Made by a program: the position numbers and the translations under genes | Notes under the pieces: generated by a model | Databases searched by the model: none | Told to the model about the DNA's origin: nothing | What the model saw: only the letters and a program-made list of their open reading frames with translations | NCBI GenBank assembly: GCA_016710525.1 | Contig: JADJVQ010000008.1 | Coordinates: forward strand, 1-64,000 | Source of the DNA: Burkholderiaceae bacterium | Lineage (GTDB): Bacteria > Pseudomonadota > Gammaproteobacteria > Burkholderiales > Burkholderiaceae_E | Reading direction: 5' to 3' | Length of the DNA: 64,000 bases | In this document: piece by piece, positions 17,947 through 25,964 of the stretch | Numbering within the stretch: the first letter of the stretch is position 1 | Layout: each line of letters begins with the position of its first letter

Positions 17947-18609
17947 TCAGTCGGGAACGTCGAGTCCGATCCGGCTGGCGGCAATGACCGCCTGCGTGCG
18001 ATTGCGCACGCCCAGGGCCCGCAGGACTGCGCTGACATGCACTTTCACGGTGCCCTCGGCCAGCCGCAATTGCCGGCAGATCAGCTTGTTGGGCAGGCCT
18101 CGCAGGATCAGCCGGAGCACGTCGATCTGGCGGTCGGTCAGGCCCAGATGGCGGGGGTCGGCGGGTCTGGCGAGATGGGCTTCCAGCCGAGCGCGGCTGT
18201 TGGCGTGCAGGCTGAGCACTTCCGGCGGGACGTAGGGGCAGCCCGAGGTGATCAGCCGCAGCGCATTGATCACGGCCTCGCTGCTGTGGGTCTTGGGGAT
18301 GTAGCCGATGGCGCCGGCCTCCAGGCAGCGCAGGATGGTGGGTGCGTCGGCATGGGCCGAAAACACCGCGATCGGCGCTTCCGGGCGCTGCTGGCGCAGC
18401 CGTGTCAGGACTTCGGTGCCATTGGCATCGGGCAGGTGGAGATCGGCGAGGATCAGATCGGGCGCGGGATTCTGGCGCAACGACGACAGCGCCTGTTCGA
18501 GCCGGTGGGTCAGGGTGATCCGCCCCCCGGGCTCAAGGTCGGCGAGCATCTGGCCGAGGGCGGTGTGAACGAACGGGTGGTCGTCGAGAACCAGGAACTG
18601 GCGCGCCAT
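17947..18609 (-). CDS. LuxR/NarL-family response regulator
   Basis: A 220-residue regulator from ATG 18609. The receiver has LVLDDHP at the start, phospho-acceptor Asp56 (LILADLHLP) and Lys106 (YIPKTHSS). The C-terminal LuxR helix-turn-helix, about residues 150-210, reads LTDRQIDVLRLILRGLPNK and GTVKVHVSAVLRALGV. No cognate kinase gene is adjacent, so it is an orphan here. It lies 182 bp downstream of the VWA gene in the same direction. Target genes are unknown. Confidence 0.92.
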   Translation of the reverse strand: MARQFLVLDDHPFVHTALGQMLADLEPGGRITLTHRLEQALSSLRQNPAPDLILADLHLPDANGTEVLTRLRQQRPEAPIAVFSAHADAPTILRCLEAGAIGYIPKTHSSEAVINALRLITSGCPYVPPEVLSLHANSRARLEAHLARPADPRHLGLTDRQIDVLRLILRGLPNKLICRQLRLAEGTVKVHVSAVLRALGVRNRTQAVIAASRIGLDVPD

Positions 18610-18791
18610 GAGATTCCTCCGGCAGGCGGGCGTTGTGCCGCCTGTTCCAGCCACGTTACCGGCAGGGTCATCGAACTGTAAAGTAGGCCCGTTGGCCGAT
18701 GGATGCCGATTCAGTGGATTTGCGGATCCGGCGGTGCGGCGCGGGCGTCCGAAGCCGCACCACGACGGGTGCGCAGTCCACGCCTCGATCC

Positions 18792-20150
18792 TCAGCGCAG
18801 CACCAGCTTGCGCCCGAATGGCTGCGTCGCCCAGGCCGATTCGGGTGGAACCGCCCAGATGACCGGCCAGCGCGGCTGCCAGCGCGCCGGACCCTGCAGA
18901 TCGGTCAGCACCACCGCGATGTCCGGGCGATGCCGGTCCGCCTCTTCCAGCAGGGGCGTGAAGTCGGTGCCGCCGCCGCCGTGGAAGGCGATCGTCCGCA
19001 GGTCCGATCGACCCGGTTCGAAGTGCTCGACGCGCAGCACGCGCTCGTCGCCGATGACCAGCACCAGCCCCGCCTCCAGGCGCCGGGTGATGGATTCGAT
19101 CTCGCGGGCGAAGCGCACCATCAGCGCCTCGTCGATCGATCCGGACACGTCGACGATCACGGTGAGCCGCGGCACCGCACGCAGCTGGCTGGTTCCGGGC
19201 TCCCAGGGCAGTCGCCGGTGCGGCCCGCCGCGCCCCTGGTTGGCAATGTACGAGCGCGAGGGGCGCGACCACGACATTTGGGGGCGCGGCGACAGGCTGC
19301 GTGCCAGCCGGGTGCGCAGCACCTGCTCCCAGGGTGTGCGCGCCTGCGCCACGTCGGCGATCAAGGTGCGCAGCATCGAGTGGGCGCCGTCGCTGGCGTG
19401 GCCGCGCAGGATGCGCTCGCGCCATTCGCGTGTCTGCTCGGCCTGCGCCTGCGGCGAGCCCCGGGTGTCCGGGTCGGGCTGGAGGTCGGCGATGGCCTGC
19501 GCCCCCAGCGCGCGCAAGCGCGCCGAGCGGGGACCGTCCTCGCGCGGCGCGGGCTGGTCGCGGACCGAAGCCGGGGACGGCTCCGAGGCGGCCGGCGCCC
19601 GCGTGCTTGCCCCGCCGCGCTGCCCCGAGCGCGCACGGCGCGCGTCGTCCTGCGGCGGCGCACGCCGGTCGTCGATGGCGCGATACAAGCGTTCGACATC
19701 CCATTCGAGCAGCGATTTTTCGACGTTTTCAGTGATCCCCAGCGCGCTGGAGAGCACCTGTTCCAGGGACAGCGCCGGTTCGGGCAGGCTCAGCCAGCTC
19801 AGATGGCCGAGGCTGGCATTGACGATCGCATCGGCGCACAGGTTGAACAGCCGGGTATCGACATCGCCCAGCTGTTCGCGCAGTTCGAGCAGGCGCTGCG
19901 GGTGGCGAAGCGCGACGTGCAGCACCTCGTGCGCGATCAGACCCGCCTGTTCGGCCACCGGGAGGGATTCGAACGAGGCCGCGTAGAAGATCGTGTGGCC
20001 GTCGGTCGCGACCACCGGCGCCACGGCATCGTCGGCGAGGTCGCGGTGGTGCATCCACAAGGCCAGGCCGCCGGTGGCCGGCGCGAACTCGACCATGCGC
20101 TGGATCGCGCGGGTGCTGCGGCGCCAGGGCTGCGGGGCGTCCTCAGGCAT
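18792..20150 (-). CDS. DUF2201-type metallopeptidase-like protein with C-terminal VWA-like domain
   Basis: About 452 residues from ATG 20150. This start overlaps the end of the MoxR ATPase gene by 8 bp; the frame is open to 20177. The N-terminal half carries a zinc-peptidase-like HEVLH motif (residues 74-78, in a GLIAHEVLHVALRHP context). A charged, low-complexity linker follows (about 165-230). The C-terminal VWA-like fold has DVSGSID, the metal-ion adhesion motif, and GGGGTDFTPLLEEA. Such proteins pair with MoxR AAA ATPases as chaperone or activation modules; here the ATPase lies directly upstream. Cytoplasmic, no signal peptide. Target protein unknown. Confidence 0.88.
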   Translation of the reverse strand: MPEDAPQPWRRSTRAIQRMVEFAPATGGLALWMHHRDLADDAVAPVVATDGHTIFYAASFESLPVAEQAGLIAHEVLHVALRHPQRLLELREQLGDVDTRLFNLCADAIVNASLGHLSWLSLPEPALSLEQVLSSALGITENVEKSLLEWDVERLYRAIDDRRAPPQDDARRARSGQRGGASTRAPAASEPSPASVRDQPAPREDGPRSARLRALGAQAIADLQPDPDTRGSPQAQAEQTREWRERILRGHASDGAHSMLRTLIADVAQARTPWEQVLRTRLARSLSPRPQMSWSRPSRSYIANQGRGGPHRRLPWEPGTSQLRAVPRLTVIVDVSGSIDEALMVRFAREIESITRRLEAGLVLVIGDERVLRVEHFEPGRSDLRTIAFHGGGGTDFTPLLEEADRHRPDIAVVLTDLQGPARWQPRWPVIWAVPPESAWATQPFGRKLVLR

Positions 20151-21249
20151 TCTGTTCGCGCTTGCGCTGCTCGGCATACCGCCGGTACGACGGGCTGTCC
20201 AGGATGGCCGTTTCCAGGCCGCGCTCGAGCGCGCGCTGCATCAGCAGCTCCATCGCCAGCGTTTGCGCCTCGCGCACCGGCAGCGGGGATGCGGCGCGGA
20301 TGTCGGGCAGCTGTTCGACGATCTCCAGCGCGCGGCTCATCGTGCTCGCGTCGGCCGCGGCGGCCAGCAGACCGTAGATCACGCCATACAGGCCATCGAG
20401 GCTGTGCGGCAGCAAGGCGGCGGTGGCCTCGCCGCGGCGCGCGGCCAGCAGGCGCACGACATCCACGGCCGCCTGGATTTCGCGCAGCACGCCGAAAAAT
20501 TCGGCGGCGTTGGCGGCGCCGATCCGGCCCTGCACGAACAGCCGTCTGGCTGGCTCCGACAGGCCCGACTTCAGCACGTTGGAGATGTCCTCCCAGCCGC
20601 GCGGGCTCGCACCCACCAGGTGGTCGTTGGCCAGCTGGGCCTGGGTGTCGTCGAGCTTGTCAGGGCGCACCTTCAGGTAGGCCATCACCTCGGGCGCGAA
20701 GCCCATCGCGACGGCGTGGGCGAGGAACGCGTCGATCGTGGTCTGCACATTGAAGTGGAACATGCGGTCGGCCAGAGCCGTTCCCATGTCGTGCGACACC
20801 GCGCCGTGGAAGCTGGCGTTGCCGGCCGCGATGACCTGCCAGCCGTCGGGCAGCCGGTAGTTGCCCACGCGCCGGTCCAGGATCAGCGAATAGGCCGAGA
20901 TCTGCAGCCGCTGATCCGCCGCGGTGAGTTCGTCCAGGAACAGGATTCCCGCCGGCTCGTCCGGCGAGGGCAGGAACTCGGGCGGAAACCAGACCGTCTT
21001 GGCCAGCCGGTCGTCGGCATAGATGGCGCCGCGGATGTCGACCGGCTCGATCGTCGTCAGGCGCAGGTCGACCAGCGGCACGCCATGGTGCTCGGCGAGC
21101 TGGCGCACGATCGACGACTTGCCCACGCCGCGCGAGCCCCACAGCATCGAGGCGCGCCGGCGCAGGATCGGGTCGGCGAACTGTTCGATCAGCGCGGCCT
21201 TGGCCGCCGCGATCGACACGGGCGCAATGTTCATCGGATTGTCGAGCAT
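20143..21249 (-). CDS. MoxR-type AAA ATPase
   Basis: A 368-residue AAA+ protein: Walker A GSRGVGKS at 38-45, Walker B GILFLDE near 101-107, sensor-1 Asn144 (VIAAGN), and an arginine-rich DRMFHFNV segment where the arginine finger is expected. The architecture matches MoxR chaperones that work with VWA proteins. It is the middle gene of a tight operon: the upstream membrane protein stops at 21253, just before this start, and the downstream HExxH/VWA gene overlaps the end of this one. It probably remodels or loads cofactor into a target via the VWA partner. Confidence 0.92.
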   Translation of the reverse strand: MLDNPMNIAPVSIAAAKAALIEQFADPILRRRASMLWGSRGVGKSSIVRQLAEHHGVPLVDLRLTTIEPVDIRGAIYADDRLAKTVWFPPEFLPSPDEPAGILFLDELTAADQRLQISAYSLILDRRVGNYRLPDGWQVIAAGNASFHGAVSHDMGTALADRMFHFNVQTTIDAFLAHAVAMGFAPEVMAYLKVRPDKLDDTQAQLANDHLVGASPRGWEDISNVLKSGLSEPARRLFVQGRIGAANAAEFFGVLREIQAAVDVVRLLAARRGEATAALLPHSLDGLYGVIYGLLAAAADASTMSRALEIVEQLPDIRAASPLPVREAQTLAMELLMQRALERGLETAILDSPSYRRYAEQRKREQNA

Positions 21250-21252
21250 GGA

Positions 21253-22230
21253 TCACCGGGACGATGGCGGATCCCGCCAGGCCCGCGTGCTCGGGCGCCG
21301 CGGGATGGGCGGAATCTCGAAGCGCGGCAGCTCGCGCAGGCAGAACACCAGGATGAGCAGCAGCGGCGGGGCGTTGAAGATCAGCATGCGCAGCGCCGAA
21401 TCGTCGGCCAGGCCCAGGCGCGGCACCGCCGCTGCCCCGGCAATGAGCAGTACGCAGGCCAGCAGCGGCAGCGCGCGCCGCGCGGCCACCGCCCAGCGCG
21501 CGGCGACGCGCTGCTCATGGAAACGGGCCGGTGGTTCGGCCAGCGTGCGCGCCAGATGCGCCGCGGCCTGCGTGAGTCGGCGCTCGGCATCGCCGGCCTG
21601 TGCCAGCACGTCGCCGCGCAGACGCAGGCTGGCGTGCCAGCCATCGGTGCGCAGGCGCAGCAGCGACCACGCCAGGCCCAGCACGGCGAACAGGTCCTCG
21701 GGCAGGGTCAGAGAGTCGCCGGCAACGGGAGCCAGGCGGAGTTCGGCCGGCATGCCTTTCGTGCCCGACAGCGTCAGCGCGAGCTGGATCTCGCCCAGTT
21801 CGGCGATGCCATGCATGAAGATCGGCCGCCCGCGGGTGGCGCCGTGTGCCGTCGCATCGAGGCGGTGCCACCGGGCGATACGCCAGCCGGCGCCGGTGTC
21901 GAACTGGCGGGCCGCGGGTACGGTTTCGACGAGCGCCAGCAGATCGTCGGGCTTCGCGCCCTCGGCCTGAAGGCCGGCTTGCAGGCCGCCGGGCAGCGTC
22001 AGCAGGCGGGTCAAGCGGTAGCGGCCTGGTTCGGGCTGATCGATCTGCAGGACTTCGGTCAGGCCCGCCAGCTGCGGGTCCGGTACTTCGGTCGAGATCG
22101 GCTTGAAGAGCAGGCGTCTGGCCAGGCGGTCGCTGGCTTGCAGATCGACCTGCCGGCCGCGACGCACGAAGGGCTCGGCCAGCGCGATGATCTGATGGTG
22201 CGTCAGGGGCGGTGCGGACCTGTCCTGCAC
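21253..22230 (-). CDS. Uncharacterised membrane protein of the MoxR/VWA operon
   Basis: A 325-residue protein, start GTG 22230 chosen because GGGAGG lies six bases upstream; the frame is open much further but the extension is Arg/Ala-rich. I do not recognise the family. Residues 1-250 appear soluble, beginning with a helical LTHHQIIALAEPFVRRGRQVDL segment. A hairpin of two hydrophobic helices follows (about 253-270 and 282-298), then a proline/arginine tail. This predicts a membrane anchor with a large cytoplasmic domain. Being first in the operon, it may tether the AAA-VWA complex to the membrane; that role is inference. Confidence 0.75.
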   Translation of the reverse strand: MQDRSAPPLTHHQIIALAEPFVRRGRQVDLQASDRLARRLLFKPISTEVPDPQLAGLTEVLQIDQPEPGRYRLTRLLTLPGGLQAGLQAEGAKPDDLLALVETVPAARQFDTGAGWRIARWHRLDATAHGATRGRPIFMHGIAELGEIQLALTLSGTKGMPAELRLAPVAGDSLTLPEDLFAVLGLAWSLLRLRTDGWHASLRLRGDVLAQAGDAERRLTQAAAHLARTLAEPPARFHEQRVAARWAVAARRALPLLACVLLIAGAAAVPRLGLADDSALRMLIFNAPPLLLILVFCLRELPRFEIPPIPRRPSTRAWRDPPSSR

Positions 22231-22325
22231 GGAGAGCCTCCCTCGGTGTTCGATGCCCGTCGGGCCCGGAAAGATTACCGCAGGTGCGCCGCGGCGACTT
22301 TCCGGGGCGGCGCCGGCCAGACCCG

Positions 22326-23048
22326 TCAGTGCGCCATGACCTGATGCCACAGCGGCGGGCCCAGCCAGTCGCGCAAGGCGGTCTGCCCGCCGGGCGTGAT
22401 CTGCAGCGCGCGCGACTGCGGTTCGCGCTGCAGCCAGCCGCGGCTCAGGCATTCGCGGCACAGCGTGCTGGCGACGTGTCCGGCCAGGTGCGCACGCCGT
22501 TCGCTCCAGTCCATGCAGGGCCGGCAGAACGCGCGTTGCGGGCGCTGCAGCGCGGCGTCTGCCGGCGCCAGCGCGATGCCCAGCCCGGCCAGCGCAACGG
22601 CTGCGCGCGCGGTGAGCCAGCAAGATTCGGCGTCGAAGACGAGTGCGCCGTCCTGCTCCAGGCGCTGGGCTATGGCGACGCCCAGCCGGCCTGCCAGGTG
22701 GCCATAGCAGGTGCGGGCTCGGCGCATCGCCTCGTCGCGCGGGCCCGGCCGCGCGGCCCGAAGCGCAGGCGCGCATCGGTCGGCCTGTTGCATCAGACCC
22801 TCGAGCACGGCCGCGACCTGCGGCGATGCGATCCGGTGATAGCGATGCCGGCCGATGCCCGTGACCCGGAGCAGTCCGCCCTCGACCATCAGCGCGAGGT
22901 GGCGCTGGCCGGTGGCCGCGGGCACGCCCGCAGCCCGGACCAGCTCGCCGGCGGTGAATGCGCGCCCGTCCATCAGCGGCGCCAGCATCGCCGTGCAGGC
23001 GGGCTCGCCGATCAGGGACACGATGCGGGCCGTCGACGGGTCATTCAT
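22326..23048 (-). CDS. ArsR-family winged-helix transcriptional regulator
   Basis: A 240-residue protein with an AAGGAG ribosome site before ATG 23048. The N-terminal ~80 residues form an ArsR-type winged helix (FTAGELVRAAGVPAATGQRH, then the GLLRVTGIGRHRYHRI wing). The C-terminal half has the RARTCYGHLAGRLGV segment seen in a subgroup of longer ArsR regulators, plus four more Cys (SCW, FCRPC, LCREC), which could be a metal or redox site. The regulated genes are unknown; the MoxR operon lies 96 bp downstream in the same direction and is the first candidate. Confidence 0.87.
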   Translation of the reverse strand: MNDPSTARIVSLIGEPACTAMLAPLMDGRAFTAGELVRAAGVPAATGQRHLALMVEGGLLRVTGIGRHRYHRIASPQVAAVLEGLMQQADRCAPALRAARPGPRDEAMRRARTCYGHLAGRLGVAIAQRLEQDGALVFDAESCWLTARAAVALAGLGIALAPADAALQRPQRAFCRPCMDWSERRAHLAGHVASTLCRECLSRGWLQREPQSRALQITPGGQTALRDWLGPPLWHQVMAH

Positions 23049-23087
23049 GGGTGCGCTCCTTGGAAGCCAGCATAGCGCGGCGAAGCG

Positions 23088-23315
23088 TCAGCCCAGAGCG
23101 CGGCCGATCTCTTGCGGATCGAGGTGTTCGAACACCGCATTGTGCCGGTCGGTCAGCGGACCTCCGCCGGGTATGCATGCGCCGGATTCGTCGTACCCGA
23201 TCGCCTTGAATTTCCACAGCCCGCCGATGTGCTTGAGCTGGCCGACATGGCGCCCCTGCGCATCGAGCACCCGGCAGATGCGGCTGCTGATCGGCTCGAG
23301 TGTCAGCGTCGTCAT
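23088..23315 (-). CDS. Small conserved-looking protein, 75 residues
   Basis: A 75-residue protein from ATG 23315, starting 11 bp after the serA stop, so probably in the serA transcript. I do not recognise a named family. It is beta-rich: an ICRVLDAQGRHVGQLKHIGG segment, then WKFKAIGYD and a conspicuous PGGGPLTDRHN turn. No signal peptide or membrane segment. The sharp, well-formed composition and tight spacing argue for a real gene. Function unknown. Confidence 0.7.
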   Translation of the reverse strand: MTTLTLEPISSRICRVLDAQGRHVGQLKHIGGLWKFKAIGYDESGACIPGGGPLTDRHNAVFEHLDPQEIGRALG

Positions 23316-23326
23316 CGCGGCTTCGC

Positions 23327-24565
23327 TCAGAACAGCACCCGGGTGCGCAAGGTGCCCGGCACATCGGCGAGCTTGGCCAGCGCCACGTCCGAATGGGCCG
23401 CGTCGATGTCGATCACCACGTAGCCTACCGACTCGCGGGTCTGCAGGAACTGCGCAGCGATGTTGATGCGATTGTCCGAGAACACCTGGTTGATCTGCGC
23501 CAGGACGCCAGGCACGTTGCGGTGGATGTGCAGCAGCCGGTGATGGCCGGGATGCGCCGGGAGCGCGACTTCCGGGAAATTGACCGACGAAGTCGAGGTG
23601 CCGTTGTCGCTGTACTTGACCAGCTTTTCGGCCACTTCGATGCCGATGTTTTCCTGGGCCTCCACGGTGGAGCCGCCGACATGCGGGGTCAGGATCACCT
23701 GGTCCAGGCCCCGCAATGGCGACTCGAAAATCTCGCGGTTGCTGCGCGGTTCGTCGGGAAACACGTCGATGGCGGCGCCCAGCAGCCGCTTGTCGCGCAG
23801 GGCCTGCGCGAGGGCGCCGATGTCGACGACGCTGCCGCGCGACGCATTGATCAGCGCGCTTCCCGGCTTCATCGCGGCGAGCTCGTCCGGGCCGATCATT
23901 GCGTTCGTGGCGGCGGTCTCGGGCACGTGCAGCGTGACGATGTCGGCCTGGGCCAGCAGCTCGCGCAGTGTCGCGACCGGACGGGCCGTCCCCATCGGCA
24001 GTTTGCTGACCACGTCGAAGAAGATCACCTGCATGCCCAGGCTTTCGGCCATCACCGACAGCTGGGTTCCGATCGCGCCGTAGCCCACGATGCCCAGGGT
24101 CTTGCCGCGGATCTCGTAGGCATCGTCCGCCGACTTCTGCCAGCCGCCACGATGGGCGGCAGCATTCTTGGCGGGAATGCCGCGCATCAGCAGGATTGAC
24201 TCGGCCAGGACCAGTTCGGCCACCGACCGGGTGTTGGAGAACGGCGCGTTGAACACCGCGATGCCCCGCTCGCGCGCGGCCTGCAGATCGACCTGATTGG
24301 TGCCGATGCAAAAACACCCGATCGCCACCAGCTTGTCGGCGCGGGCGAGCAGCTCGGCGGTGAGCTGGGTGCGCGAGCGGATGCCCACGAAGTGCGCATC
24401 GGCGATCTTGAGCGCGAGGGCTTCATCGGACAGCGCGCCCGGCAGGCTTTCGATCCGGGTGTAGCCCGCCGCCTGCAGCACGGCGATCGCCGAAGGATGA
24501 ATGCCCTCGAGCAGCAGGAACTTGATTTTTGCCTTGTCGGTCGATGTCTTGGGTGCAACGGGCAT
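23327..24565 (-). CDS. serA: D-3-phosphoglycerate dehydrogenase
   Basis: A 412-residue enzyme of the ~410-residue SerA type. The NAD motif GIVGYGAIG is at residues 158-166. Catalytic Arg243 (NASRGS), Glu272 (DVFPDEP) and His295 (LTPHVGGS) are present, and a C-terminal ACT domain runs from about 335 to 412. It oxidises 3-phosphoglycerate to phosphohydroxypyruvate, the first step of serine synthesis; the ACT domain implies feedback by serine. The promoter region contains a 25-bp palindrome at 24588-24612, 22 bp ahead of the start codon. A 75-residue gene follows 11 bp downstream. Confidence 0.95.
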   Translation of the reverse strand: MPVAPKTSTDKAKIKFLLLEGIHPSAIAVLQAAGYTRIESLPGALSDEALALKIADAHFVGIRSRTQLTAELLARADKLVAIGCFCIGTNQVDLQAARERGIAVFNAPFSNTRSVAELVLAESILLMRGIPAKNAAAHRGGWQKSADDAYEIRGKTLGIVGYGAIGTQLSVMAESLGMQVIFFDVVSKLPMGTARPVATLRELLAQADIVTLHVPETAATNAMIGPDELAAMKPGSALINASRGSVVDIGALAQALRDKRLLGAAIDVFPDEPRSNREIFESPLRGLDQVILTPHVGGSTVEAQENIGIEVAEKLVKYSDNGTSTSSVNFPEVALPAHPGHHRLLHIHRNVPGVLAQINQVFSDNRINIAAQFLQTRESVGYVVIDIDAAHSDVALAKLADVPGTLRTRVLF

Positions 24566-24587
24566 GGGCTGAATTTCTTGAAAAAGG

Positions 24588-24612
24588 ATATCCGACTAAA
24601 ATAGTCGAATAT
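24588..24612. promoter_or_regulatory. Palindromic operator resembling an IscR (Rrf2) type 1 site
   Basis: The core is CGACTA-AAA-TAGTCG at 24593-24607, flanked by ATAT on both sides. The 11-bp arms have one mismatched pair. Against the type 1 IscR consensus as I remember it (GACT-N5-AGTC core within ATA...TAT flanks) it fits 23 of 25 positions. It lies 22 bp upstream of the serA start and 270 bp upstream of the dus start, so serA is the likelier target. The rest of the 317-bp intergenic region (24613-24860) is ordinary GC-rich sequence without a convincing gene; from 24861 it becomes AT-rich. Confidence 0.55.
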
Positions 24613-24882
24613 ATCAACGCCACCCGGTCGCAGGGGAATCGAATCTCGGGCCTCGGGCCTCGTGTCGAGTCCTCCGTGCAGACCGAAATGTCCCGGCACC
24701 ACGCGATGATCACGAGCGCACCGACGCGCCCGATGGATTGGGTCACTATGGATGCCTATTGCCGGCGCGGACGGGGTCTCGCCAGGGCCCGGCTGCGCAC
24801 ATCGGCGTTGTTTCGTATGACGAATCCCGGGCGGCGGCGGGCAGCCGTCTGGTGTGCTGGCAAGAATATAAGAGTTAAGTAA

Positions 24883-25947
24883 TTGATTTGTTTGAATAAT
24901 TCAGAAATTATCAGTCCATGGCGATTTTCGGTCGCGCCGATGATGGACTGGACGGACCGGCACTGCCGGGTCTTTCACCGCCTGCTCAGCCGGCACGCCC
25001 GCCTGTATACCGAGATGGTCACCACCGGCGCGCTGCTGCACGGCGATGTGCCCCGGCACCTGGATTTCGATGCCGCCGAACATCCGCTCGCGCTGCAGCT
25101 GGGTGGCAGCGAGCCCGCCGATCTTGCCCACTGTGCCCGCCTGGCCGCGCAGTGGGGATACGACGAGATCAACCTGAACTGCGGCTGCCCCAGCGAACGG
25201 GTGCAGCGCGGCGCCTTCGGGGCCTGCCTGATGGCCGAACCGGCGCTGGTCCGCGACTGTGTCGCCGCGATGGCCGATGCCGTCGACCTGCCGGTCACCG
25301 TCAAGCACCGCATCGGCATCGACCGCACCGAGTCCTACGAATTCGTGCGCGACTTCGTCGGCGAAGTGGCTCGCGGCGGGTCACGGGTCTTCATCGTGCA
25401 TGCGCGCAACGCCTGGCTGCAGGGGCTCTCGCCCAAGGAAAACCGGGAACTGCCGCCGTTGCGGTACGGGTTTGCGCATCGTCTGAAAATCGACTTCCCC
25501 GAGCTCACCATCGTCCTGAACGGTGGCCTGAGCTCGATGGCGGCCTGCCAGGCCCATCTCGCGCCGCTCGAAGGCTTGCATCCCGCCGATGCCGCACCGG
25601 CGACGCCCGATCTTGTGCCGCCGCTCGATGGCGCGATGCTGGGCCGCGAGGCCTATCACAACCCCTGGGCGCTGGCCGGCGTGGATCCCATCCTGTTCGG
25701 CGTGCCCGCGCCACTGCCCGATCGCGGCGCCGTCGTCGACGCGCTGGCCGCGTATGCCTGCGCGCTGGCTTCCAGGGGAGGGCGGGTGCGCGATCTGACC
25801 CGCCACGTGCTGGGCCTGTTCAATGGCTTGCCGGGTGCCCGACGCTGGCGGCGCACGCTGTCGGACGCCCGTCTGCTGGCGGCCAATGACTGGCGCCTGA
25901 TCGAGCGCGCGGCCGCCGAGGTGTCCGTCGCGGCGGCGATCGGCTGA
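24883..25947 (+). CDS. dusA: tRNA-dihydrouridine synthase, DusA-like
   Basis: A ~354-residue FMN enzyme reducing uridines in the tRNA D-loop (U20/20a for the DusA subfamily). Signatures: VAPMMDWTDRHCR near the N-terminus, LQLGGSEP, the INLNCGCPSERVQ loop with catalytic Cys, GACLMAEP, TVKHRIGID, FIVHARNAWLQGLSPKENR and GAMLGREAYHNPW. The start must precede the APMM motif, and no ATG is available in frame, so TTG 24883 is the best candidate. The first codons are AT-rich, unlike the gene body. A -10-like TATAAG lies at 24867-24872. Confidence 0.93.
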   Translation: MICLNNSEIISPWRFSVAPMMDWTDRHCRVFHRLLSRHARLYTEMVTTGALLHGDVPRHLDFDAAEHPLALQLGGSEPADLAHCARLAAQWGYDEINLNCGCPSERVQRGAFGACLMAEPALVRDCVAAMADAVDLPVTVKHRIGIDRTESYEFVRDFVGEVARGGSRVFIVHARNAWLQGLSPKENRELPPLRYGFAHRLKIDFPELTIVLNGGLSSMAACQAHLAPLEGLHPADAAPATPDLVPPLDGAMLGREAYHNPWALAGVDPILFGVPAPLPDRGAVVDALAAYACALASRGGRVRDLTRHVLGLFNGLPGARRWRRTLSDARLLAANDWRLIERAAAEVSVAAAIG

Positions 25948-25964
25948 CACGGCTGCGCCAGGCG

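Noticed and set aside
24529..24882. A possible 117-residue gene between serA and dusA
   Set aside because: It begins inside serA on the opposite strand, has no ribosome site and covers the IscR-like palindrome; composition is not protein-like.
23327..24882. A serine, glycine or T-box-type riboswitch before serA
   Set aside because: There are only ~22 bases between the palindrome and the start codon, too few for a riboswitch, and no conserved aptamer core was seen.
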